DNA of 16,724 nt from Acidimicrobiia bacterium (GCA_013001485.1 JABDMN010000019.1:1-16724); one strand, 5' to 3'; counted from the stretch's first letter, positions 7,163-14,433 are shown. Notes: generated by a model from the sequence alone, not told the origin. Numbers and translations: made by a program.

Positions 7163-8491
7163 CTACTCGAAGAGCTCTTCGACCTCGGTGATCGCCGCCG
7201 GCAACGCGACGATGATCACCCGGTCACCCGCCATGAGCACTGTGTCGCCGTGCGGCACAGTGACATCACTTCCACGCAATACCCCACCCACGATCGCGGT
7301 CTTGGGTAGATGAAGGCTTGCGAGGCTCTGACCCGCTGCCTTGGATGCAGGCCCGACCTGTAGCTCGATCGCCTCGGCATCGGAGTCCTGGAATGTGGCG
7401 ACCGAATGAATGCGGCCTCGCCGAACGAGCCTCAAGATCGCATTGGCTGCAGCGAGCCGACTGGAGACACCGGCGTCGATTCCGACGCCAGGCATCAGGC
7501 TCACAAGATCGAATCGCTTGAACCGGGCAATCGTCGTCTCGACATCGAGCGCGGTGGCGATGAGACACCCCATGAGGTTGACCTCGTCCCAACCGGTGAG
7601 CGCAATGACTGCGTCCGTCGTGTCAATGCCTTCTGATGCCATGACCTTGGGGTCCGTGGGGTCGCCCTGAACGACCACGACATCGGGGAACTTCGCTGCG
7701 ACCTCACGACAGCGCTCGGCGTCGGCGTCGATGAGAACGGTCTGGATACCGTGCCCGGAGATCTCGGAGGCAGACAGCTGCGCCAAACGTGTCGAGCCCA
7801 GGATCATCACCTTGCGGGTGGCCTTGTCGGTGACCCCCATGAACTTGAAGGGGACCTTGGTGCGATCGGCATCCGCCATCACCAGGACGTGGTCGCCCGG
7901 CTCGATCCTCACATCGCCGCGGGCGATGAAGGTCTCGCCGTGTCTGATGACGGCCACGACGATCCAATCCCAATCGGGGACCTGCTCCCGCAACTCGGGC
8001 AACGTCAGCCCAACCATGGGGGCACCGTCTTCGACGAGAGCACCGAAGAGGGTGAGCCGCCCGTCGGCGAACGGGATGTTCTCCGAAACCCCGCCACGGC
8101 GGACGAGGAGCAGCACCTCGCGGGCCAGTGCCTCACCTGGATCGATGATGAAGTCGACACCAAGAATCTCTGTCTCAGCTCGCAGCGCCGGGTCCTCGAC
8201 GCGTGCCACCTTGCGGGGCACTCCGAGGCGGGCACCGGCGTGACAGGCCAAGACGTTGACTGCATCTGAAGAGGTCACGGCGATCAGCAGATCGGCGTTC
8301 TTGATCCCCGCTTCCTCGAGCACAGCGGGGCTGGCGCCATTGCCGCGGATCACGAGACAGTCGACCTCTCGCTGTAGTTCGTCGGCGCGATCCGATTCGG
8401 ATTCGACAACGACGACGTCCTGACCCTCGATTGACAAGCGTTCGGCGAGGTAGGAGCCGACGGCTCCGGCGCCCACGATGACGATCTTCAT
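7163..8491 (-). CDS. trkA: Trk potassium uptake regulatory subunit TrkA
   Basis: Peripheral, cytoplasmic nucleotide-binding regulator that gates TrkH. 442 residues with the standard duplicated layout: RCK/TrkA_N domain 1 (about 1-125), TrkA_C 1 (about 140-220), TrkA_N 2 (about 227-345) and TrkA_C 2 (about 365-442). Domain 1 has an intact Rossmann loop, VIVGAGAVGSY (GxGxxG), with E30 at the end of strand 2, as in NAD(H)-binding members. In domain 2 the loop reads ILGSTRLAQ, without the second and third glycines, although D255 is kept; nucleotide binding there may be altered. ATG at 8491 is chosen over an upstream in-frame start at 8554 because AAGGAAG lies just before it and the Rossmann strand starts at residue 2. 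Divergent from the LCP gene. Confidence 0.94.
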   Translation of the reverse strand: MKIVIVGAGAVGSYLAERLSIEGQDVVVVESESDRADELQREVDCLVIRGNGASPAVLEEAGIKNADLLIAVTSSDAVNVLACHAGARLGVPRKVARVEDPALRAETEILGVDFIIDPGEALAREVLLLVRRGGVSENIPFADGRLTLFGALVEDGAPMVGLTLPELREQVPDWDWIVVAVIRHGETFIARGDVRIEPGDHVLVMADADRTKVPFKFMGVTDKATRKVMILGSTRLAQLSASEISGHGIQTVLIDADAERCREVAAKFPDVVVVQGDPTDPKVMASEGIDTTDAVIALTGWDEVNLMGCLIATALDVETTIARFKRFDLVSLMPGVGIDAGVSSRLAAANAILRLVRRGRIHSVATFQDSDAEAIELQVGPASKAAGQSLASLHLPKTAIVGGVLRGSDVTVPHGDTVLMAGDRVIIVALPAAITEVEELFE

Positions 8492-8494
8492 TGG

Positions 8495-8501
8495 CTTCCT
8501 T
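8495..8501 (-). promoter_or_regulatory. Shine-Dalgarno for trkA
   Basis: AAGGAAG on the minus strand, ending 3 nt before the ATG at 8491 (AAGGA core spaced 5 nt). It supports this start against the longer frame. Confidence 0.65.
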
Positions 8502-8520
8502 GATTGGCGGGGACCGAAGT

Positions 8521-8526
8521 ACGTTA
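8521..8526 (-). promoter_or_regulatory. Candidate -10 for the trkA-trkH-hppA transcript
   Basis: TAACGT on the minus strand fits TANNNT and would start transcription about 23-25 nt before the trkA ATG, leaving room for its Shine-Dalgarno. No good -35 was found. This is the only divergent gap in front of trkA (8492-8572). Confidence 0.3.
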
Positions 8527-8560
8527 CCGCTGCCTGGCGATGCCCGTGGCGCACCGGGCC

Positions 8561-8566
8561 TACGCT
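8561..8566 (+). promoter_or_regulatory. -10 box for a leaderless LCP mRNA
   Basis: TACGCT followed by six bases and then GTG at 8573. The TANNNT-N6-start arrangement is typical of leaderless actinobacterial genes, and no Shine-Dalgarno precedes the GTG. The same layout recurs at 9799. Confidence 0.5.
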
Positions 8567-8572
8567 CGTGCC

Positions 8573-9778
8573 GTGCTCAAGCGCACCCTGCTCGTGACCG
8601 GAATTGCCGTGGCGATTGCATCGTGTAGTGGCGCCGCCACTCCCGACACCACGACGACCACCGTCGCCCCGACCACTACGACGACCACTACCAGCACGAC
8701 GACGACAACAACAACCACACCGATCGCCACGGCGACGGTCGTGGGGATCGCCCCCGACCTTGGTTCGGTGATCGGAGCGTTGTACTCATGGGCAATCGAT
8801 CCCCGCAACGAGTCGCCATCGGGGCCTGAAGGGCTGCTCCGGCACCTGGAGACGATCGCACCACCGTCGCGTGACGTCGCTATCACGGCCGAATCCACGA
8901 CGGCGGAGCTGCCTGACGGATCCTCGGTGGGCATCGTGACAGCCGGCGACGACCTCGTCCTGGTCTCGACGCTGCCCGGTGGGTCCTGGGAGGTGGTTGG
9001 GGCCAGGCTCTCCAGCCTGGGTGCCGCCCCCTGGTACGGAGAAGCGCCCCGCTTCCTGCTCGTGCTCGGGTCGGACGCCAGACCCGGCGAGAACCAGCAG
9101 CGCCTGCGTGCCGACAGCGTTCACGTCGTCGCTGTGGCCGGAAACGAGGGGTCCATCGTCGGGTTCCCCCGCGACAGCTGGGTCGAAGGACCCGATGGCA
9201 ACTCCAAGCTCACCAACGTCATGGCCGGGCGTGGCCCCGAGGTCATGCTGGACACGATGCGAACGGCTTCGGGCCTACCGCTCGAGGGGTACATCGTCAC
9301 GGGATTCGCCGGCTTCACCGCGCTCGTGGACGACTTCGGAGGCATCACCATCGATCTCCCATCGCGGGTTCGCACCGGCGTCCCCTCGTGGCCCGATTTC
9401 CTTGCAGGCATCCAGGATCTCGATGGGGAGCGAGCCCTCCAGCTTGCCGTCATTCGCAAGACGTTGGCGGGCGGTGACTTCGGTCGTTCCTTCAACCATG
9501 GCCTGATCATGGGAGCCGCGTTGCTCCAGGTGCAGGCGATGGACGTCTCCGACGTCCCTGGAATGCTGGCCCTGCTCCTCGAGCACACGTGGACCGATCT
9601 GTCTGCCGCCGACCTGCTGACGCTTGCGATCGCTGCCTACGAGCTCGACCCTTCCCTGCTCACCAACATGGTGTTGCCCGGGACCGTGGGGACGGCCGGC
9701 GCTGCCAGCGTGGTGTTTCTCGGCGACGACGCCGCCGCAGTCCTGGCCGACCTGGAGGACGGCGTCCTCGACGAGTGA
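8573..9778 (+). CDS. LytR-CpsA-Psr (LCP) family lipoprotein, putative cell-wall glycopolymer ligase
   Basis: LCP proteins act outside the membrane and transfer lipid-linked glycopolymers (teichoic acid, arabinogalactan, capsule) to peptidoglycan. 401 residues from GTG 8573: a hydrophobic signal segment ending in the lipobox-like IASC with Cys18, a poly-Thr linker (about 26-49), a region 55-155 of unknown fold, and the LCP domain (about 157-325). LCP motifs seen are GSDAR (166-170), R179-A-D181, GFPRDSWV (197-204), KLTN (212-215), GFTALVDDFGGITIDL (247-262), then LDGERAL and IRKTLAGGDFGRS with the Arg cluster. Most LCP proteins are anchored by an N-terminal helix, so lipid anchoring is unusual. 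The GTG start is supported by the leaderless -10 and by placing the signal peptide at the N-terminus. An in-frame ATG at 8504 would add 23 residues before it. Confidence 0.86.
   Translation: MLKRTLLVTGIAVAIASCSGAATPDTTTTTVAPTTTTTTTSTTTTTTTTPIATATVVGIAPDLGSVIGALYSWAIDPRNESPSGPEGLLRHLETIAPPSRDVAITAESTTAELPDGSSVGIVTAGDDLVLVSTLPGGSWEVVGARLSSLGAAPWYGEAPRFLLVLGSDARPGENQQRLRADSVHVVAVAGNEGSIVGFPRDSWVEGPDGNSKLTNVMAGRGPEVMLDTMRTASGLPLEGYIVTGFAGFTALVDDFGGITIDLPSRVRTGVPSWPDFLAGIQDLDGERALQLAVIRKTLAGGDFGRSFNHGLIMGAALLQVQAMDVSDVPGMLALLLEHTWTDLSAADLLTLAIAAYELDPSLLTNMVLPGTVGTAGAASVVFLGDDAAAVLADLEDGVLDE
8648..8719 (+). repeat. Poly-threonine-coding low-complexity tract (ACN codons)
   Basis: About 24 codons, nearly all ACC/ACG/ACA/ACT, encode threonine with a few Val, Ala, Pro and Ser. 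They form the flexible linker after the lipobox of the LCP protein. Codons are mixed rather than one repeated triplet, so selection for threonine is more likely than simple slippage. Confidence 0.85.
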
Positions 9779-9793
9779 GGGGTGTCACACCCC
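9779..9793. promoter_or_regulatory. Palindrome GGGGTGTCACACCCC in the helicase promoter region
   Basis: Perfect 7+1+7 palindrome starting one base after the LCP stop codon and 5 nt before the predicted helicase -10, so it occupies the -35/spacer region. Its position fits an operator. As RNA it could only form a short 5-bp stem with loop GTCAC, a weak terminator at best. Confidence 0.4.
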
Positions 9794-9798
9794 CCGGG

Positions 9799-9804
9799 TA
9801 CGAT
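9799..9804 (+). promoter_or_regulatory. -10 box for a leaderless helicase mRNA
   Basis: TACGAT, six bases, then ATG at 9811, with no Shine-Dalgarno. This is the same TANNNT-N6-start layout as the LCP gene, and it supports ATG 9811 over longer open frames that would run back into the LCP gene. Confidence 0.5.
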
Positions 9805-9810
9805 CGGACG

Positions 9811-12048
9811 ATGGACGACATCTCGGCGATCTGGGCGGATGCCCCCGAAATCGTCCACGTTGAAGCGCTCGGCGCGAGAGCCGGGACGACCGCCCCACTC
9901 GAGCCACCGGTTCCCGACACCATCCAGGCCGCCCTCAGCGACCGAGACATCGGTGACCTGTGGACGCATCAGGTGGTCGCAGTGGATTCGGTGCGTTCGG
10001 GTGCCCACACAGTCCTCGTGGCCGGGACGGCGTCCGGCAAGTCGTTGGCGTACCAGGTGCCCATCGCAGAGGCGATCGCACTGGACCCCAAGTCCACAGC
10101 GATCTGTGTCTATCCCACCAAGGCGCTGACGAACGACCAGCTCCGCTCCTTCTCCAGGCTCGGCGTTGATCGGCTCGTAGCCGCCACCTATGACGGCGAC
10201 ACCGATACCGACTCGAGACGCTGGGCTCGCCGCCACGCCAACGTCCTGCTCACCAACCCCGACATGCTCCATGTCGGGATCCTCCCCAACCACGACCTGT
10301 GGAAGGACTTCTTTCACCGCCTCCAATACGTCGTTGTCGACGAGATGCACACGATGCGCGGGATCTTCGGCAGTCACGTGTCTCTCGTCCTTCGTCGCCT
10401 GCGAAGACTCGCCAACCACTACGGATCCGACCCGGCCTTCGTGTTCACATCGGCGACGATCGGGAATCCCGGCGAGCTCGCCAGTTCGCTGATCGGTGCT
10501 CCAGTCTCGGTGATCGAGCAGGACGCCTCGCCTCACGGAGCCAAGACCTTCGTGCTGTGGAACCCTGAGATCGAAGACCCGGTGAAAGGTACGCGCGGCA
10601 GTCCGCTGGCTGATGCCACCCGGGTCTTCGCCGACCTGGTGTCACGTGACGTTCACACCATCGTGTTTTCCCGCAGCCGCAAGGCAACCGAATTGATGTA
10701 TCGGTGGGCGAGAGACCGGCTTCCGGAGTCCCAAGAGGAACGGATCGCTCCCTATCGGGGTGGATACCTGGCCGCAGACCGCAGACGGATCGAGGAATCG
10801 CTGGCGTCGGGTGAACTCACCGGCGTCGTGGCGACCAATGCACTCGAACTGGGCATCGACATCGGCTCGCTCGATGCGGCTGTCATCACGACGTTCCCCG
10901 GAACGATCGCCTCGTTCCGCCAGCAGGCAGGCCGTGCCGGGCGCAACCAGTCAGACTCCGTGGCAGTCCTCGTCGCCGGCCAGGACGCCCTCGACCAGTA
11001 CTACATGACGCATCCTGAGGACCTGTTCGGTCGCCGGGCCGAGGCTGCAGTGATCAACCCCTCCAACGCTGAAGTGTTGGAAGGCCACGTCGGCTGTGCC
11101 GCCGCAGAGCTCCCGCTGCGGCCCGAGGATCGTGCCTTCCTCGGCCCCGAGTTCGAGTCGACGGCCACCGAGCTGACATCACGGGGAGACTTGATGCTGC
11201 GCAATGGGGCCCTGCTGTGGGCGCGCGGGAGATCCCCGGCGTCCCGGGTCGACCTACGGACGTCCGGTGGCAGCCCCTACGTCATCGTCGACGATGCCGG
11301 CGAACTGCTCGGCCACCTCGACGAGGACCGGGCGTTTCGCCAGGCGCACCCGGGAGCTGTCCACCTTCACCAGGGCGAGACCTACCTCGTGGAAGAGCTC
11401 GACCTGGACCACCAGGAGGTGAGGGTTCGGCGCCAGGCCGTGCGCTACTACACACAGCCCAAAGTCGAGAAGGACCTGTCGATCCTCGACGTGAGGTCGG
11501 CCGACACCGTCGGCCGACTGGGCCGGGCCTGGGGACGAGTCGAATCGACTTCACAGGTGATCGCCTTTCAGCGCAAGGAGCTGGGCACGGGCCGCACCCT
11601 GGACACCACCCCTCTCGACCTCCCCGAGCGCCGTTTTGCGACGGTCGGTTTCTGGTACACCGTCGCCGACGACCTGATCGAGGATGCCGGGATCGGCTGG
11701 CACGACATACCTGGCACGATGCATGCCGTCGAGCACACCACCATCGCGATGATGCCGTTGTTCGCGATCTGCGACAGGTGGGACATCGGCGGTCTGTCTA
11801 CTGCGGTGCACCCGCAGACCGGTGAAGCCGTGTTCTTCATTTACGACGGCTACCCCGGCGGTGCCGGTATCGCCCCCGTCGGTCACGACGCCGGCGCGGA
11901 GCTGTTGCGAGCGACCCTTGACACACTCACTCGGTGCGCGTGCCTCTCCGGATGCCCGTCATGCGTCCAGTCCCCGAAGTGCGGCAACTTCAACGACCCT
12001 CTCGACAAGGACGGGGCCGCCGCCCTCTTGCGAATGGCGTTGCCCTGA
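9811..12048 (+). CDS. DUF1998-type DEAD/DEAH helicase (MrfA/SftH/Hrq1-like)
   Basis: Superfamily 2 DNA helicase of the clade that includes Bacillus MrfA (mitomycin-lesion repair), mycobacterial SftH and yeast Hrq1; DNA repair or genome maintenance in the cytoplasm is expected. 745 residues: Walker A AGTASGKS (71-78), motif II DEMH (177-180), motif III SATIGNP (214-220), motif V ATNALELGIDIG (341-352), motif VI QQAGRAGR (371-378), and a DUF1998 C-terminal region with DIGGLST (658-664) and YDGYPGGAG (678-686). The C-terminal cysteine cluster C709, C711, C715, C718 and C724 (ending CVQSPKCGN) matches the zinc-binding site of MrfA. In actinobacteria this helicase is the marker of the 'helicase/secretion neighbourhood' beside tad genes, as here. 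32 nt after the LCP stop; the start is fixed by the leaderless -10. Confidence 0.93.
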   Translation: MDDISAIWADAPEIVHVEALGARAGTTAPLEPPVPDTIQAALSDRDIGDLWTHQVVAVDSVRSGAHTVLVAGTASGKSLAYQVPIAEAIALDPKSTAICVYPTKALTNDQLRSFSRLGVDRLVAATYDGDTDTDSRRWARRHANVLLTNPDMLHVGILPNHDLWKDFFHRLQYVVVDEMHTMRGIFGSHVSLVLRRLRRLANHYGSDPAFVFTSATIGNPGELASSLIGAPVSVIEQDASPHGAKTFVLWNPEIEDPVKGTRGSPLADATRVFADLVSRDVHTIVFSRSRKATELMYRWARDRLPESQEERIAPYRGGYLAADRRRIEESLASGELTGVVATNALELGIDIGSLDAAVITTFPGTIASFRQQAGRAGRNQSDSVAVLVAGQDALDQYYMTHPEDLFGRRAEAAVINPSNAEVLEGHVGCAAAELPLRPEDRAFLGPEFESTATELTSRGDLMLRNGALLWARGRSPASRVDLRTSGGSPYVIVDDAGELLGHLDEDRAFRQAHPGAVHLHQGETYLVEELDLDHQEVRVRRQAVRYYTQPKVEKDLSILDVRSADTVGRLGRAWGRVESTSQVIAFQRKELGTGRTLDTTPLDLPERRFATVGFWYTVADDLIEDAGIGWHDIPGTMHAVEHTTIAMMPLFAICDRWDIGGLSTAVHPQTGEAVFFIYDGYPGGAGIAPVGHDAGAELLRATLDTLTRCACLSGCPSCVQSPKCGNFNDPLDKDGAAALLRMALP

Positions 12049-12121
12049 CAGGAAACGCATCAAGTATCCGACGATCTCGTCGAAGATGACGTTTGACCAG
12101 CTACCTGTGAGGCAACAACTC

Positions 12122-12997
12122 ATGCTCCGATCGCGACTCGCCGCCGGCCTCGTCGTGCTGACCCTCGTCGCCACCGCCTGTGGAGACGACGCAGCGCCCG
12201 AAGCCACGACAACGGCGTCGACCACAACCACCACGACGCCGACGGCCACAACCTCGACGACCGTCGTGCCCACTGTCGGAGAGCCTGTCACAACGGCTTC
12301 GGGTCTCCAGTACACGATCACGGATCAGGGCTTTGGCGACCAACCGAAGCCTGGCGACCTGGTTGAGGTTCATTACACGGGCACGCTCGAGGACGGGACC
12401 GAGTTCGACAGCTCCTATGACCGGGGCCAGCCGTTCTCATTCCGTCTCGGCCAGGGAGCGGTCATCGCCGGCTGGGACGAGGGCATCGGCTATCTCGCTG
12501 TGGGTTCGTCAGCAACGCTGGTGATCCCCTCCGACCTCGCCTACGGTGACCGCGCCAACGGGGACATACCTGCTGGCTCGACACTGATCTTCGACGTAGA
12601 ACTGGTGGGAATCGTGCCTGGACCTCCTGAAGCCCCGTCCGCGATCGCGGACGATCAATACACGACAACCGACTCCGGGTTGCGCTATCACGACATCGAG
12701 GTAGGCGACGGCGACGTCGCCGTCGATGGCAGCCTCGCCGAGGTCCACTACACCGGATGGCTCACGGACGGGACCCGGTTCGACAGCTCGCTGCTGCGGG
12801 ACCGGACGTTCCAGTTCGTCGTCGGCGCAGGCGGCGTCATCGCCGGCTGGGACGAGGGAGTGGCCGGCATGGCCGTCGGCGGCAAGCGCCAGCTGGTGAT
12901 CCCGCCCGAGCTCGGATATGGCGACGCCGGAGCCGGTGGCGTCATCCCTGGTGGGGCGACTCTCGTATTCGAGGTGGAGCTCATCTCCATCGGATGA
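12122..12997 (+). CDS. Secreted lipoprotein with two tandem FKBP peptidyl-prolyl isomerase domains
   Basis: Predicted extracytoplasmic, membrane-anchored prolyl isomerase that would assist folding of exported proteins. 291 residues: signal peptide with lipobox-like ATAC (Cys20), Thr-rich linker (about 29-48), FKBP domain 1 (59-164) and FKBP domain 2 (185-290). FKBP active-site residues are kept in both: Y85, F95-D96, V114-I115, W118, Y141 and F157 in domain 1; Y210, F220-D221, V239-I240, W243, Y266 and F283 in domain 2. The domains differ enough to be an old duplication. ATG 12122 is chosen because it opens directly onto the signal peptide and has TGAGG 9 nt upstream; an in-frame ATG at 12086 is possible. 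The 73-nt gap after the helicase shows no clear promoter. The stop overlaps the next gene (ATGA). Confidence 0.92.
   Translation: MLRSRLAAGLVVLTLVATACGDDAAPEATTTASTTTTTTPTATTSTTVVPTVGEPVTTASGLQYTITDQGFGDQPKPGDLVEVHYTGTLEDGTEFDSSYDRGQPFSFRLGQGAVIAGWDEGIGYLAVGSSATLVIPSDLAYGDRANGDIPAGSTLIFDVELVGIVPGPPEAPSAIADDQYTTTDSGLRYHDIEVGDGDVAVDGSLAEVHYTGWLTDGTRFDSSLLRDRTFQFVVGAGGVIAGWDEGVAGMAVGGKRQLVIPPELGYGDAGAGGVIPGGATLVFEVELISIG
12206..12265 (+). repeat. Thr-rich low-complexity coding tract in the FKBP lipoprotein
   Basis: Twenty codons, mostly ACN (threonine) with some Ala, Ser, Pro and Val, directly after the lipobox region. Same design as the tract in the LCP lipoprotein at 8648-8719: lipobox, poly-Thr linker, globular domain. 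Confidence 0.8.
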
Positions 12998-13830
12998 CAC
13001 CCCAAACCGAGGCCTGGCTCCGACAGCAGCTCGGACCCGAGGTCGGTCTCGGTGATCCGCTGACCGGCGGTGTCACATCCGACGTGCGATCGGTGCACCG
13101 CGGTTCGGAGGGCTTCGTCCTCAAGCAGGTCTCCAATGCCGAATGGCTCGCAGAGCGTCCCGACGTCATCGAGTACGAGGCGCGAGTCATCGAGTACCTC
13201 GACGCCAACTCCCAGATCCCGGTGCCGCGAGTCATCGCCATCGATCCACGTGGGGAACAGGCGGGCAGCCCGTCGATGATTCTCTCGCTCATCGAAGCCC
13301 CTCCTGCCGGGAGCGTCGCCGACCCCGACGACATCCTGGTGGCGCTCGCAGAGACTGCCACAGCGATCGGTCAGGTCGAGCCACCGGGGTGGGTGAGACA
13401 ATTCGCCAGGTACCTGGATGCTGGCGACGCCGCGACGCCGTCGTGGAGCCACCAGCCCGAAACCTGGGAGAGGGGCATCGCCCGGATCTCAGAGACGCCG
13501 CCGACCACCGACCCTGTCTTCATCCACCGCGACTTCCACCACTGGAACGTGTTGTGGAACGGAGGAGTCGCTGGTGTCGTCGACTGGTCACAGACCTCGA
13601 TCGGTCCCTCAGCAATGGAAGTCGCCCATTGCCGAATGAACCTCGTCGTCGAATGGGGGATCGAAGTCGCCGACCGCTTCAGGAGCATCTGCGAGACGAT
13701 GACGGGAGCCCGACATCACCCCTACTTCGACATCGTCACCCTGGTGGATCTACTTCCAGACTGGCGGCCGGCCGAGCGGGAGAACCGCTTGCTCGACCAG
13801 TACCTGAACACCCTGCTCGCCGAAGCCTGA
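12994..13830 (+). CDS. APH/choline-kinase-fold phosphotransferase
   Basis: Aminoglycoside-phosphotransferase-fold kinase that transfers phosphate from ATP to a small-molecule hydroxyl; substrate unknown. 278 residues: a glycine-rich GGVTSDV loop (25-31), K44 in FVLK as ATP lysine, E62 as the partner glutamate, and the Brenner motif H178-R-D180-FHHWN185 with catalytic Asp180 and metal-binding Asn185. D197 in GVVDW takes the DFG-aspartate role. The family is very broad (sugars, choline, macrolides, homoserine), so there is no basis for calling it a resistance gene. The start is fixed by the ATGA overlap with the FKBP stop, which implies translational coupling; longer in-frame extensions lie within the FKBP gene. 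It converges on the next minus-strand gene with one base between the stop codons. Confidence 0.87.
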   Translation: MTPQTEAWLRQQLGPEVGLGDPLTGGVTSDVRSVHRGSEGFVLKQVSNAEWLAERPDVIEYEARVIEYLDANSQIPVPRVIAIDPRGEQAGSPSMILSLIEAPPAGSVADPDDILVALAETATAIGQVEPPGWVRQFARYLDAGDAATPSWSHQPETWERGIARISETPPTTDPVFIHRDFHHWNVLWNGGVAGVVDWSQTSIGPSAMEVAHCRMNLVVEWGIEVADRFRSICETMTGARHHPYFDIVTLVDLLPDWRPAERENRLLDQYLNTLLAEA

Positions 13831-13831
13831 G

Positions 13832-14407
13832 TCAGCCCCGCGGCGGCCGGACTTCGCGAACAGGCAGGCCGCTCAGGTCGGGTTGCCGCCTCAACCGCCA
13901 CCCGTGGAGATCGATGAGGGCCAGAGCACACAGGGTTGCGGCTCCGAAGAGGGTGATGAAGCCCAACACAGTGATGAGATTCGCCAGCGCCCCAGCCTGA
14001 TCGAGCGCATCGAAGCGACCGAGGATGAACCACCAGTCGTGGGTCACGTTGTCGCCTCCCAGCAGCGGAAGGGCCCGAACCGGAGCGTCGGCCACATACA
14101 CCGCCACGTCACGGGCCGATGCTGCCCCCCAGGCGAGAGTCACGGTGGTGGCGAACCGGTCGTGGCGCTTGAACCAGAAGTAGGCGGCGAGTCCACCAGG
14201 AATGGCGACCTGGAAGATCGAGCCCATCGCCGCGGTCAGGATCTCCGAGATCGGGAACATGTACATCACGAGATGCCCCAGCTCGTGAAAACCGAGATCG
14301 GCGTAGCCGAGCAGGGGGATCCGCTCCACCTGAACGAATGCAATCCAGGCGAACACCGCACAGATGGCGATACCGGCGGCGTACTTCCATGTGTCCGAAA
14401 CGTGCAC
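13832..14407 (-). CDS. Polytopic membrane protein with HELGH motif, putative intramembrane metalloprotease-like
   Basis: A 191-residue hydrophobic protein with about five membrane segments (near 9-27, 46-62, 63-80, 86-105 and 139-166). H41-ELG-H45 at the edge of helix 2 is the HExxH zinc-metallopeptidase signature. A second conserved-looking block is LPLLGGDNVTHDW (113-125), whose H123 and D124 could supply another metal ligand. I recall similar uncharacterised bacterial proteins that keep both HExxH and the HDW block. Canonical site-2 proteases (M50) instead carry an LDG motif, which I do not see, so activity is unproven. The GTG start is the first after an in-frame stop and has no Shine-Dalgarno. 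It lies 26 nt after the second TadE-like gene and is probably last in the tad transcript. Confidence 0.7.
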   Translation of the reverse strand: MHVSDTWKYAAGIAICAVFAWIAFVQVERIPLLGYADLGFHELGHLVMYMFPISEILTAAMGSIFQVAIPGGLAAYFWFKRHDRFATTVTLAWGAASARDVAVYVADAPVRALPLLGGDNVTHDWWFILGRFDALDQAGALANLITVLGFITLFGAATLCALALIDLHGWRLRRQPDLSGLPVREVRPPRG

Positions 14408-14433
14408 CCGGATTCATCGGCACGAGGACGCAC

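Noticed and set aside
9589..9810. Upstream extension of the helicase into the LCP gene
   Set aside because: The added residues are Arg/Cys-rich frame-shifted LCP sequence, and a leaderless -10 sits 6 nt before ATG 9811.
9637..10536. Minus-strand open frame of about 300 codons over the helicase start
   Set aside because: It covers the LCP end, the helicase promoter and the Walker A region, and shows no recognisable motif; the plus-strand helicase is intact.
12069..12082. CGACGATCTCGTCG as a terminator for the helicase gene
   Set aside because: Only a 6-bp stem with a 2-nt loop and no T-tract. The 12049-12121 gap otherwise shows nothing beyond a TGAGG ribosome site and an isolated TTGACC without a matching -10.
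12994..13830. Calling the APH-fold gene an antibiotic resistance determinant
   Set aside because: Only the general kinase motifs are visible; this fold serves many substrates and the setting is housekeeping, not a resistance island.
13143..14000. Plus-strand frame of 285 codons overlapping the APH-like gene
   Set aside because: Arg/Pro/Ser-rich shadow translation; the APH-fold motifs are in the other frame.
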